Shown here one piece after another: positions 46,021 through 58,263 of a stretch of DNA of 64,000 nucleotides. Source of the stretch: Siphonodentalium dalli (lineage: Eukaryota > Mollusca > Scaphopoda > Gadilida > Siphonodentaliidae); the NCBI GenBank assembly GCA_032622095.1, contig CP136064.1:110536004-110600003 (forward strand). The letters are read 5' to 3'. Made by a program: the position numbers and the translations under genes. Below the pieces are notes generated by a model. The model did not search any database. It saw only the letters and a list, made by a program, of their open reading frames with translations, and was not told where the DNA came from. Each line of letters begins with the position of its first letter. The first letter of the stretch is position 1.

Positions 46021-48496
46021 CAATGGGCATATGCATCGCATGTAACAGTTGCATACATGTATATTCAAAACTCTCCTTAGTTCGCGGAACACGTACCGTG
46101 ACACAATCAGGGACGTATGTGGCGACAGAGGGTAGAGGTGCCTCCAAATTTAGTCACAATTTCTTCAATAGTTGGAAATTTCATAGATAACGCGCCATCC
46201 GTTCGCAATTTCACAAAAAAAATATAGGTTGCGATTGGTTATATAGTTTGATTTTCCGACAAGTATTTAGTGTGAAATGTGTTACTTTTAAATAAAAAGA
46301 CGAATCTTTTCCTACCTTTCCCTGACTTTTCGGTCATTCTTTTTTTTATTAAATTGACCATTAGTTGTTGGAAAATGTCCAACCTTAGGGGGGAATTTTC
46401 CAATAGCTGGATAGCTTGAAGCGCCAGGTTGTGATACATCCCAAGGATAATTGATTTCAACTTATAGATTTGGTCAAATTCAAACTTAAACTTCAAAGGG
46501 GGTGTAGTCCAGGAGATATTGGTCGACCTCTGCACCCCCCCCCCCAGGACTTAACTTCACCCCACTAATTTTCTTCCTTAAGGTCTCCTCTAAATTTTTT
46601 CACTTGTTAACAAGAAAAAAACGTGGCCGCAGAGACTCCAGACAAGATGGCGTCCATCATGGCGGCCATTTTATTTAAATGCACCAGGTCTGTTTGATCG
46701 CCATTATAGTAAAGATGATAGCATATGCGGTCTTGTTTTCCGCTCGATTCGTTATGCTAATATACAACCCTTACAAAGTAGCCAAAAATCCGACACCAGA
46801 ATCCAATATGGCGGCCAAGATGGCCGCCGAAATATGAAAATATGCTATTTTTCTGACATGTTACCACCTTTCGCATATAAATGTTGCAGAATATAAACGA
46901 TCTATATCAAAGAATTTTAAATGCGGAGACACATTTGTGTTATCGAGTATAAACAGGGAGAATATTACTGTGATTAGCCAAATAATAATGTTATTGATAG
47001 TAACGCTGGGGGCACTTCTTTTGTTGGCGAACTTGAAGCAAATAATTGTCAAATTCATTGTCACTTTCATCATGTTCATTTCATAATTCCATCCATAAAA
47101 TACCGCCCGAACGCTTGTCGATTTCAAATTCGGCAGATACGTCATGCACCATTGACCGAATTCACGCGAACCTGCATGGATATGTCTTCTGCTTTGTTCG
47201 TTATTTTATGTTCCTTCTTATTCAAGAAATAGTAGGATTATATGATATCGATGGATAATTAGATACACGTATGTACTATCTAGTCTTATTGCAATTTCAT
47301 TTTAAAAATGTTTTGTTTCGTTTAATGTAGTCGGTAAAATTCACAAGAGAACCACCAGAATCAGAAGGTATATGTATAAAAGAAGCAAAAAACTTTGAGA
47401 AGATTGCCGTCGAAAAGACGCACACCAAAGTTTAAATGGATATAAACGCTGTCTATCAAACATCCAATTATCATGAATTCGTCGTTTTGACTAGCTAGTG
47501 AACAGTGTACACGCATTGATCAACTGATCGCTCCGCTGTCGCATCAGGTGTTCCAGAAATATTTTGCATGTACTGTGACTCGAGTTGTTATTTTCTGAAA
47601 ATGCATTTCTTTGCAAATGTTACCTCGACCGAGTATTTATGCACCTAAATACTGATGGGTAATTGACAGTGAATGTAATGGCAGAGCAGTAATAACTGAA
47701 GGAATTTATTTGCAGCATCGGAATCCACGTTTATATCGCAAAAAGTATATAATAGTTTCCATGTACATTTTACGCATGGTGTACAGGCGTGGTCATACGG
47801 CACGATGCTGCTATGTGTGCTGTCATTTCAATAGCAGAAGTAATCAAGAAATTTAAGTTATCGAGAAATAACAGTTTAACTGTAATGGCTAAATGTGTGA
47901 CAATCAATGGTTTTATAGTATTTTGTGGATTGACAGCTTATGATTAAATCATTTGGCGATAACATTACATGTCCTGCCATCGGGCATAGCGGTACGTGCT
48001 TACGTTTAAGTAGTTTACAATGTTATTATATTGAATTTTCTTTTCTGGTAAGAGCATTGTAGTCTGTAGAAAACACGGAAATGCACCTGTCACCAAAGAT
48101 TCGACGAACTCCGAATCATGGTAGCCGATTTCGAATCGAATCGAACCAGACGAACGATTTCGAATAGCATCGAATCGAATCGATTCGCAGGGCCCTACCC
48201 CATATATTATGGAACCGTATATTACCGTGATGGCAACGAAGACGGTGATACCGATGACGCGGTTACGGTGATGATGTTTCGTCGACGAGGACGACGAGGA
48301 CGACGAAAACGACAACCATGATGATGATAATTATGACGATGATGGGAAGTTCGTGTATATATTATACATATACTGCAACATTCTTAATCTTTTGTATATA
48401 TCTTCTACTTGTATCTCAGTATCTTTTTGATAAGAGAATAAACGTATTATATTATATTACCAATACCAAATCAGTTGACGCGAGAGTTCTCTTCAC
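46021..48496. other. Unassigned stretch with short GGCGGC motifs and microsatellites
   Basis: No gene is recognised over 2.5 kb. 46640-46835 contains several ATGGCGGCC or AAGATGGC words on both strands next to a C-run at 46536. A degenerate (GAATC)n run is at 48130-48185 and a GAC-rich tract at 48280-48345. Confidence 0.4.
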
Positions 48497-49010
48497 AATG
48501 TTAAGCGTAAGTAATCACAAGCTAGAGATTGAGAAGAGAAGACACAAACAGCCCCCGTCAGAAATAGAGGATAGAATATCTCCTGCATGTCTGCAAGACA
48601 AACTGAGACCGAATCACACTTTGTTATGAATTGTCCGGCATACGACAACATTAGCATTGATTAGTTGTTTCGCAGTAATAGGCGAGTATATATATATATA
48701 TAACCGATTTCCATAGAATGACAGAAGACAATAAATTAATTTAATAATTGAAATTAGGCATATTGATACCATAAATATCATATGCGACATGACCCAGTCC
48801 TTCTTTCAAAAACGGCAGAGTTTATCAAGTGCATAATAATTATAAGAACAACTTATGAGTGAGTATACAGAATATAAATTTTGACTTAGTCCGGTATTTG
48901 TTTAATTCGATCATGCTATTATTGTACATGTATGTTTTATGTTATATGTTTGCAACTGCCCATTGAGGTGTTAGTGCAATAAAATATTGTATCTTGTGTA
49001 TGTTAGGCCA
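48497..49010 (+). pseudogene. LINE ORF2 C-terminal fragment and 3' UTR
   Basis: LSVSNHKLEIEKRRHKQPP then, after a frameshift near 48600, ETESHFVMNCPAYDNI. This is the Cys/His-rich C-terminal pattern (HKL.IE.gR...C..C...E.HF...C..y) found after the RT in many animal LINEs. It is only ~55 codons long and 5' truncated, as is usual for LINE insertions. The 3' side holds GTGCAATAAAATATTGTATC at about 48974, a likely polyadenylation and 3'-end region. Confidence 0.6.
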
Positions 49011-49218
49011 ATCAAGAACAATAGAATATGTGCAGCGAAGAACATCTCAACTGGTGAAAGGCTGGGGTAATATTAGTTACGTGGACAGATTGTGCATATT
49101 AATTTGAAATCGATGAAGTATAGCATTCAATTCAATTTTTTTTTATAACTTATCGTCGTATAGTGAAATACAGAGTGAGAAAATTGATTACAATTCAAAT
49201 AAACTAAATAGGATATTG

Positions 49219-49334
49219 CATGGCACATGAGTATGGGAGGCCAAATTCACATTAATAATGAATTGTGCTTAAGCGAAATCAATTGCGCTTGATCACAATT
49301 CATTATTAAATGTGGATTTGGCATCCCATGCATG
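49219..49334. repeat. Foldback element, ~50-bp arms
   Basis: The left arm (49219-49274) and right arm (49286-49334) share CATG.ATGGGA.GCCAAAT and AATAATGAATTGTG..AAGCG. The loop is 11 bp. It is gene-free. Confidence 0.75.
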
Positions 49335-51587
49335 GGTAGTATCACTAACTCGGGGGAGGGGGTGACGAGTGATCTGTATATATGTTCAACTTGTTTTGGC
49401 AGTCATGTAGCTTTGCTATTTCTAATTATTTATTCAATGTAATAACATATGGGAGAGGGGGTACCCTCAAGTCAGTTAGCACTTGTCCTCCAATCCCATT
49501 GTCTGTATAAACAAACGTATGTGTTATATACATTGTGTTATCTAAATTTGACAAATAAATATGTTTGAACTAAACTTTGTTAAGTTTGGTACATTTCCCG
49601 CAGTTGGAAATTTAATGCCTGACACAACATTAGTTGGACATTAATTTTACACCATATATAGGTTGGAATTGTTCTCACTGTATGATTTTTCAACCAGTAA
49701 AAGTTGGTAATTTTCCAAACTTAGGGTGGACCAGGTTGGATATTTCCAAAGGGGTGCAAATGGAATTCTGCGAACTTGTGAGTTTGATGTTTGGTTTAAG
49801 GGGGGTGTGCAGTTGGTCGGAAATTTGATGGAGCACTCTCTCTCTGGCCACGCCCCTAGAACTTGTACGTGTGGGTACTTAAAGTGTAGGTCGCGACTAT
49901 TTCGGTTATATGCGCGCATTTATGTAATTCAACTCCAAATAGTGACCCACTGCATAGTAAAAGTCGCTTCTGCAAAACGCTAGCTCTGTTTTGGTACAGC
50001 GCGTCATCAAAGACGACGTGACGGAAAAATATTTGATGAATCGGCGAAATCATGAAAAGCGACGTTCCGTACTTGTGACGTCACTAGTTGAAGACTGCAT
50101 TGTTTGTGTAACGTTGATAAAATTGGTCGACGCAGCATGCATTTCGATGTTAAGCTTAAGCTGTTCTATTTTTGTTGTTGTCTGCGACATTGTGATTTCG
50201 GATTTGCGATAGACTTTCTACCGCACATATCGACCATTCACCGATCAGAGTTTGAACTGTCATAATTGTTGATCAAATGTCACAGATCCACCAAATTCCG
50301 GTGCAGAATTTGGACGGTGCAGAGAGATTGTAGCACTACTCTCGATCGGGATCCAAATAATAGCCGGGGTGAAATAAAAGTACATGGGGTAGGGGGTCCA
50401 TATAAATAAGAGTACGGGTCGCGATATTAATAGTACAGGATGATTGTGTGTGTTTCTGATAGACTGATATACCCAGTTGCCCACATCTTTCAGAGAAATA
50501 AATTGATACCATAACTAATTGATACCTCAACCACTGTAGAATATTGGGTACGGTACTTTTTCGTGATTTAGTCCACATCTGTTGGCCATTATAAATATTA
50601 GCCCTATGTAGTATAAGTACAATATCTGAACATTATTTATACTGTTTGTGGGGCTTTATGAACAATCACCGTCCCTCTGTTGTTTAACTAATTTCTCATG
50701 GGACCGCCTGCCCACTCGAGCAGCTTTTATCATCAAGTTGGCATCACTAGATTTGGCGTTTTTCAGTGATTTTTGCGATATATTCCTCTGAGGCATGGGG
50801 GCTTCTCACAATTTTGTTTTATTCTGTAAAAAAATTCGCTTCAAGCCAATTCATTTTCATATTCTTTTTGTTCATATTTATCTGCTAATTTTTTGTTTTG
50901 TTTCAATGAGTATTTTTTTTATGCCTATCGCGGAAAACATTTTTCCATTTTTATTGTGAGCCATGTGATTAAAAAAAAACCAGCTACTGATCAAAATACG
51001 TAGATTTGAAAAGTCCGCGCATGGAATTTACAAGGTCGGCTGGCGAGGATCACGATCAATCAATATATTATTTTGTCTACCCAGCATTGCCGCAGCATTA
51101 TTGATACATGCACATTCGGCCAACCCAACAAAATACGCTTCATACTAGTTAGCACCCTATGTGGCCCCAATGTACGGAACACGTGTATTTGTTAGACCTG
51201 TTTGAGTTCGCAATGATAACCATATCTGCGATATCATATGAATATAGGCCTAGGCCTATCCCTCGTTGGTTAAAAATGGAATCGATCACTCAAGTAAATA
51301 GCCAACTATTCGCCCAATATTCGGACGCGTCCATGCATGTTACCAGTCCAGATGGCAGCGGGGTCATATAATGTTGGTCCATGCATGCACTCTGTTGGCT
51401 GATTGTACTTTCATTTTCGATTTCTCAATAAAACTTCAGTATATTTAATCATTGTTAGATGTGGGAAGCCCAGCGCTATTATAATTCGTCGGCGAATTAT
51501 GTTTAAAATAGGCCTATATATACACATTTTGCTTCGGTTTTTGCTAGTGACATACGTTTATTAATTTCCCGGGAACATGTCTCTATT
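49335..51587. other. Unassigned stretch
   Basis: About 2.25 kb with no recognised gene or repeat. Frames at 49634-49983 and 51159-51371 have no family likeness. Confidence 0.4.
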
Positions 51588-51975
51588 CCGATGGTTCGCT
51601 ATTCCGAAGGTTCACTATTCCGAAGGTTCTCCATTCCGAAGGTTCGCTTTTCCGAAGATTTTTTTTATTTTAAAGGTTAATTCTATATTCTAAAGTATTG
51701 AGAGGGTTCTTTATAACGAAGACTCTTTTAATGAAGGAAATAACATAAAACATTGAAACAATAAATGTGATCGACTTTTTTCTTCGCGGGTTTCCTTGAG
51801 ATTAAATGTCATTACGTATGACGTTATTTCCCAAAACATATTCACGTCAGACAGCCCACACAATTGCTATGTTTCCATACGATTTAATGTCATCACGTAT
51901 ATATATATGACGTTATATATCTCAATAATCGTAGAGGCAAGAATACGCCAGCTAAAGGCGGATTAAAACACGTCG
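51588..51975. repeat. Repeat family B, reverse orientation
   Basis: Starts with about five units of ATTCCGAAGGTTCGCT and continues into the conserved ~300-bp flank, ending near CGCCAGCTAAAGGCGGATTA. Reverse-complemented it matches 3660-4080 along its length, showing that flank and run move as one unit. Confidence 0.85.
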
Positions 51976-52455
51976 TTAACTCAACAAAAACAACATGTTC
52001 ACAGTTTATTACACCGGATAAGCTGATAATACAGTGTTAGAGAGCTTCCTATTTCCAATTGTATATATATGTTATATATGTGATCTGGGTGTTCGAAAAT
52101 TAAGTGGGCCTTTAATGTTGATGTTTCTCTCAAATACAGATAGCCAGTTCGGAAAATCTATATCTCTTACATGTAGTTCATTTCAGTCATCGTGTTTTCA
52201 ACTTTCCATAATAAACGATAAACTGATACTGTCTTCTTGCTACACACTAAAAAAAAGTAGTTAATATTGGGTAGCTAAACAAAATTTCCCTACTCTCCTA
52301 GTCGTTTTAGCTACTTTTCCTAGTCATTTTAGCTACCTGGAGCTGGTATTTTAAATACTGATTAAGTAGAAAAGAATATATACAGAGGTAGTTAAATGGA
52401 CGAACATGAAATTTGGAACTTATTCCCTATTCCTTATTTTCACAAATGTGGCTTT
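51976..52455. other. Unassigned stretch
   Basis: Includes the shared word CGAAAATTAAGTGGGCCTTT (about 52095) and a triple TTTTAGCTAC around 52305-52340. No gene. Confidence 0.4.
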
Positions 52456-53082
52456 CGGCCGATTTGATGGCATGGGTGGGAGGCCGGCCCCAAATACCAC
52501 CAAGAAACACCCCGACCCCACCCACCACCCCCGGGGTCCCCCCCCCCCCGAGGGGGTGAAAATGGGGATATGGACAATTTTCGAGAACGGTAAGGATTTC
52601 GACCGAGTTGACGGCATGGGTGGGTGGCCGGCCCCAAATACCACCTAGAAACACCCCGATCCCCACCCATCACCCCGGAGGGGGTGGTGCCACCCCGAGG
52701 GGTGGAAATGGGGTATGGACCATTTTCGAGAACGGTAAGGATTTCGACCGATTTGACGGCATGGGTGGGGGGGGGGGGGCGGCCCCAAATACCAGCCCGA
52801 CCCCCACCATCACCCCGGGGGTGCCACCCCGAGGGGGGGTGAAAATGGGGATATGGACAATTTTCGAGAACGGTAAGGATTTCGACCGAGTTGACGGCAT
52901 GGGTGGGTGGCCGCCCCCAAATACCACCTAGAAACACCCCGATCCCCACCCATGACCCCCGGGGGTGCCATCCCGAGGGGGTGAAAATGGGGTGTGGACA
53001 ATTTTCGAGAACGGTAAGGATTTCGACCGATTTGACGGCATGGGTGGGTGGGTGGCCGGCCGGCCGGCCCCAAATAGCACCT
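52456..53082. repeat. GC-rich minisatellite, ~142-bp period
   Basis: Units begin near 52457, 52601, 52746, 52884 and 53025 at GACCGA.TTGACGGCATGGG. Each unit carries GGCC(G)GCCCCAAATACCA, CACCCCGA.CCCCCACCCAT, CCCCGAGGGGGTG.AAATGGG and TTTTCGAGAACGGTAAGGAT. About 4.5 copies with ~90 percent identity. Pro/Gly-rich frames across it follow the repeat and differ in frame between units, so I do not call a gene. Confidence 0.9.
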
Positions 53083-53254
53083 AATTAATATTAATATATT
53101 AATAACGGACATCTGGAACAATTTGGAATTAGAAGTGGGTGTATATATGTACTATATGTGAATACTAGCGTAATAGTTATTTCATTCCTCGTGTGTTTTT
53201 TGTGGTGGGGGTGCAAATTTTCATTCATTTCTTGTTAAATACGCCCAGAATAGA

Positions 53255-53375
53255 AAACCTTCGGAATAGCGAACCTTCGGAATAATGAACCTTCGGAATA
53301 GCCAACCTTCGGAATAATGAACCTTCGGAATAGCGAACCTTCGGAATAATGAAGCTTCGGAATAGAGAACCCTAC
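53255..53375. repeat. CTTCGGAATA 19-bp repeat run without its flank
   Basis: About six units of GAACCTTCGGAATA.CGAA or TGAA. The ~300-bp flank seen at 3660 and 51680 is absent. Confidence 0.85.
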
Positions 53376-53741
53376 CCAATTTCCCGGCTAAAAAATCGAA
53401 GGATCCCAAATATAAGCACCGTACTTTTCTTGGAAATAAATAAGGGTATCGGCACGGTACGTTTATTTCGATCGCGCGAGTACGACTACATATACACGGA
53501 TAGTTATTTATTACATATCTATCAGAGTAATTCGCATGATCGCATAAGTTTCCAGGCGTGTGATAATTCTCAGAATCGCACTAGTGCAATCTGTCGACGG
53601 AACTATTTCATTCAGTGTTAAAACTCAATTAAATTCACATTTTCTGTACTGGAGATGTACGACTATGAGTCAACTTACTATGATACGGAGATATGTAATA
53701 AAAATAGAACCGCATGAGTGTCTGGATTTTGACGGAATTAT
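53376..53741. other. Unassigned stretch
   Basis: No gene is recognised. The last 30 bp belong to the foldback family that follows. Confidence 0.4.
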
Positions 53742-53831
53742 CGCACGAGATTTGTTGGCGGAGCGATACCTCGAGTGCGGGACGCAGTCCCGCGCACGAG
53801 AGGTATCGCGTAGCGCCAACAAATCGAGTGC
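53742..53831. repeat. Foldback element, 40-bp GC-rich arms
   Basis: CGCACGAGATTTGTTGGCG and GGTATCGC appear in both arms around a 4-bp loop (53783-53786). The left flank and left arm (53711-53780) recur reverse-complemented at 55439-55510 without the second arm. Confidence 0.8.
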
Positions 53832-54425
53832 AAATTTTAACAGTGTGAAAATTCATTGCCTGGAATTCAAAGTTAGACACCCACACCGTGAGTGAAGAGG
53901 CTATATGAATATCCCTTCTAATATACTTCCATGTCAGTCAGAGCACCGTTATACTTGAAAATCCTTCCATTAAGTTCGATGTTGAGCATCCGTTATTAAA
54001 ATAATGCATTATTAACCGGACGCGGCGAACAAATGAGTATCCGCTGTCATTACTGGAGACAACATAGTTTTCAGTGAAACGATTGGGTTTCCGTAGTTAG
54101 CTAAGTGCTAGAAAACGCCTCGAGAGTTTGAACATAAAACTTATATGTCTTATAAATGACAACTTTATCGATGCGATTTGCAGATGTTTCTTGCATTACA
54201 TATAGGATAATGCGTAGCTGACAGCTATTTCATAGAATTCATGTACTTATCGGTGAGAAAACCTTAGTGAAAGATCACCGATCAATGGGACACATCTGCC
54301 AGTTCTAACTCACTATAGTTGTATGCGCTGCATTGAAAGTACGCAAGTGATCGTGACCGAAGTTCACCGATTTACCCGTAACCGATCCCGGCGGACGGGT
54401 ATCGCAAACTCTTATTAATAAAGTT
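53832..54425. other. Unassigned stretch
   Basis: No gene is recognised. The last part may be decayed LINE sequence ahead of the fragment at 54426. Confidence 0.35.
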
Positions 54426-55015
54426 GTGGTCCCTCTTATAAGATTAAGTACCAGAAACCACCGACTGCCAGTCGAAATGGCTCATGGACAGATACCCCAT
54501 ACAATGAACGAGTGTGTACTTCATGTAAAGATGCATGCTTTGGGGGATGAATTGCATGTTATTCTAGTCTGCCCATGCCTGAATGATCTGAGATTTAAAT
54601 ATTTGAAACCCTATTACTACAGAAGACCGAACATATTTAAACTAGCCGAATTGTTTAATTGTGGCGATAGACGAACATTGGTAAACCTCGCTTTGTATAT
54701 TAAAAAAGTCCAAAATATAACGTTCATATCCCGCGGATCATAATTCATCATTATTATTTGTTTCTTTATCCTACCCCACCCATTTGAAATTAACAAACAA
54801 ATTGAAATGACTATATACACATATTATGTACACATATAATTATTATATACACGTGTGTATATATTTGGTCAAAAACACTATACTTATATTTTAAATGTAC
54901 ACCAAGCATGTGCAATGCAATAATTTATAATATTTTAATTGTATTTATTATTTTACTCTCAATTCTGTCAATACACGACGATGAGTTATACAATAAATTG
55001 AATTGAATTTAACTG
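54426..55015 (+). pseudogene. LINE ORF2 C-terminal fragment and 3' UTR
   Basis: The 105-codon frame at 54426-54743 has LSTRNHRLPVEMAHGQIP, then GDELHVILVCPCLNDLRFKY and RRPNIFKLAELF. This matches the post-RT Cys/His domain of many animal LINEs (nHrLp.E...i....C..C..gdE.H..l.Cp...dlR...l.pyy..rpn..Kf..l). It is 5' truncated. The 3' UTR runs through AT repeats to ACAATAAATTGAATTGAATT at about 54990-55010, a short-repeat tail typical of such elements. It may belong to the same family as the RT at 28.6-29.8 kb. Confidence 0.7.
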
Positions 55016-55128
55016 CAATGATTGACCAGTCAATTATAAGTTCTCAATAAGATCACAAATATTCGAGCGCATTTCATCTCTCTGTGAATATGGGAATAAT
55101 ACGCACGTTTTACAATAATTCAGATTAT

Positions 55129-55182
55129 TATAAGGATTAACTGTCATGTGGACTGTTTTCCAGATGACAGTTAATCCTTATA
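55129..55182. repeat. Short perfect hairpin
   Basis: TATAAGGATTAACTGTCAT and its complement are separated by about 14 bp. Too short to assign; it could be a miniature foldback. Confidence 0.75.
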
Positions 55183-57016
55183 TTTATATACATTTAGCGA
55201 AAAAGCCACTTTTGTAAATGTATTTAAATCGAAAAGTGTATCGTGACAAAAACAGCCCAAAATATCCCATAGCGCCCTTGGCAAAGTTAACAGGAACAAC
55301 GAGGCTCTTTATATTGAAACGTGATGATTTATTAAGTCAATCCTGCGCGAGTCCAAATGCGCCCAAAACATTACGCGTTCTTCTTTCCGAAACCGATGAC
55401 GCGTCGATGTAATTATGGGGCAGCAGTTATGACCTGTTGCGCGTTCGAGGTATCGCTCCGCCAACAAATATTGTGCGATAATTCCGTCAAAATCCAGACA
55501 CTCATGCAGTTCAATCTATGTCTCACTGACAGCTTCGCGAGAACTTTGAGAAATGAATACCTGTAGAGGTAAGTGGTAGACAATGGATTTTCCATTTCGT
55601 TTTGTTTTGTTTAGTTTAAATTCAGGATTTTCTTTGCCCCACCAAAGGCAACACAATTAATTTACATCACTGTTTCACTTCAGATACTATTAAGTCTGAA
55701 ACATATTCAGTGTTACATGACAAAGAAAAACAAAATGTAAAATTTACGGTCTGTGGGTATTTTTTAATTATTTTGTTATTATACTTTGACATTTTCATAT
55801 GGCTTTTCGTATCTTCTAAAATATTTAGATCAGCCTAATTTTGATTTTCTTGGTATAAACTGTGATAAGCGCAATGCTTTGACAGAGAAAATCCCATTCA
55901 GATTGAGACACTGAAGTTTATGTTTTGTTTTTTATATACAAAATTGAGAACAAATTTCTTGAAAAGCATGACAAAACTTTAGAGTGTGGGGGGGGGGGGG
56001 GGGTAATAGGGTAGGTAAGGAAAACCTTAACCACAAATAATTTTGACTTTGGCCTTGAGATAGGGACAAATCAATTAACATTTGATACAAAATGCTTCCA
56101 ACATTTTAGGCGTATATACAATTATACACATTATACGGCTATATAACTAATGTATTGGTATGTGGTGTATGTACTGACCAGTACTCAATTTAGCACTGAT
56201 GCCCCATCCCCATTGTAAGATGTTCGAATGTGTTAATTGCAGGTGGTCTTAATGTCTGGAAACTGGAGTCAGAACCACGGTACATGATATTCTAACACAG
56301 AATGCTGAAAATAGAAGTTGCATGACCCTGATAAATAGCTGATGAGATTGAGCTAGAAGTTCCTTGATATATATATACATATATAGAGAGCGAGAGATCT
56401 TGAAATGAAGAACAGTCACCCACTGAATCATATTTGCCACAATATATCACCACTGAATCATATTTGCCACAATATAGTCATACACAGGTTTTTGAATTTA
56501 AATGAGTCTTATTTTAGTGACCAGCATGCATAGAGGGTGAAACAGGAAAATGGCTACATGCACTTATACAGTGCTTAGCCGTGGATGCCTCACTACATGT
56601 TTAACTTAATTATTGCCCCGTGAATTTGATATACATGTAAATACCAATGTTTGGCAGATTAAGTGTTGTGCCATTTTTTTTTTAAATAGTTATTTACCTG
56701 AGGACATAAACTTCTTATAAGTTCAGGGAAATGAATTCAAAAACTGAGAATACAATCATTTTAACATATACCCACCACTACTGCCCCTCCACCCCGAATC
56801 CCCAACACCAGTTACTACATGTAGAAACTTAATTTTAAGAGAGAGGGAGGGGTGAAATCATGCTTACCAGTTAAGAAAATATTGACTACATGCCATGGCA
56901 ATTGATATAGTTGACAAAGAATTATACCTATTTTCAATATTAAACCAAGAGCAATAAGGGTAAATTACATCGACAACATTATATTTGTAATTTGAGCCAA
57001 ACACTATTAAATCAGG
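55183..57016. other. Unassigned stretch with a foldback half, G-run and 30-bp duplication
   Basis: 55439-55510 is the single-arm copy of the 53742 foldback. A G-run of about 18 bases is at 55986. CACTGAATCATATTTGCCAC followed by AATATA is tandemly duplicated at 56420-56478. No gene. Confidence 0.5.
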
Positions 57017-57159
57017 GAGCCCGCTGGGTTCTATTTGCACAATCGCGTACGAAAGGTTTGATGCCCCAGATTTATTACATCCCAGGAACCTTCAAAGAAA
57101 TCCGATTTCTTAAGTTCCGAATTCCTGGCGTTTAGGGGCCAGTGACCCCACAAAAACCC

Positions 57160-57600
57160 CAAAAATGACTTCTATTTGAACTTTTGAGTACAAAGCTGAT
57201 TTTTTACATTAATAGTGCTCTAGCCATCACTGATCAACAATACACAATTTCTGAAACGAAATTCCCTGGCGTTTTTATTTCAGAAGGGGGTTTTTGAAAG
57301 TACCCCCCAAAACCCCAAACATGACTTCTATTTGAACATTCGAGTACAAAGCTGATTTTTATATTAATAGTGCTTTGGTTATCACTGATGACAAATACCC
57401 AATTTCTGAAACGAAATTCCCTGGCGTTTTCATTTCAGAAGGGGTGTTTTGAAAGTACCCACAAAACCACAAAAATTACTTCTGTTTGAATTTTCGAGGA
57501 CAAAGATGATTTTTGTCCTGACATGTTTTCCTGCCCTATAACGCTGGTCATTAAAACCACCCTCTAAGAAACGAAACTCCGTGGCGTTTCATTTAAGAAA
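57160..57600. repeat. ~145-bp tandem units in the left arm
   Basis: Three units with ACTTCT.TTTGAA.(T/A)TTCGAG and ACAAAG.TGATTTTT, then GAAACGAAATTCCCTGGCGT and a CATTTCAGAAGGGG block. A more degenerate fourth unit follows. The same unit is expanded in the right arm. Confidence 0.8.
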
Positions 57601-58263
57601 GGGGTGGGGTTGAAAATAACCAAACCACCCCTCCCCATAATAGTTATATTTGCACTCTCGTGCGCAAAATGTTTTTATCTCTTAAAATGTTCCCATTATC
57701 ATCACTGGTCACAAACCAAGGGATAAGAAACGAAACCCCCCGGCGAATTCATTAAAAAGGGTGCAGACAATTATGAAACAATAAAAAATGATGTTACGGT
57801 TACGTTCACACGCTGGCAAATTTAACTACCAATTTTACATGAATTTCGTCGCAATAAAACAAAAGAAAAGATATAATATGTAATTTGAAACTGTATGATA
57901 TATAACATATATAGCCGTCTATTAGGAATTCCGTGAACACTTTTGCCGGCTGTATGTGAACGTAGCCTATAATTAAATGTTTCTTTTTTTTAATTTCATG
58001 TTGTTAAATTTGTTTTAATGATCCCGCAACACACACTATGCATAATGTAGTTATATACCGCCTATACTTCTCACTTTTTACTGGTGTTTGAAACAATGTT
58101 TGCAAGTAATTAGTCAACAAATTCCGATGGTTTCTTTTCAAATCAAATCGATTTAATCGACAAACTTTTCGGAGATCGGAATGATTTGTCCGATTTTTGG
58201 AAATTACATGTAAACAAAAATAAAATAACAATGTCGTGTACTATATGCTTGACTTCATAGTTA

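Noticed and set aside
45569-46190. Two similar predicted peptides on opposite strands as a gene pair
   Set aside because: The likeness follows from an inverted DNA repeat. The frames lack any known domain and one runs into unrelated sequence.
52420-53121. Overlapping Pro/Gly-rich frames on both strands
   Set aside because: They follow the 142-bp minisatellite, shift frame from unit to unit and are present on both strands.
53255-53375. Possible CRISPR-like array of ~19-bp repeats
   Set aside because: Units are contiguous and degenerate with no unique spacers, and the sequence is from an animal genome.
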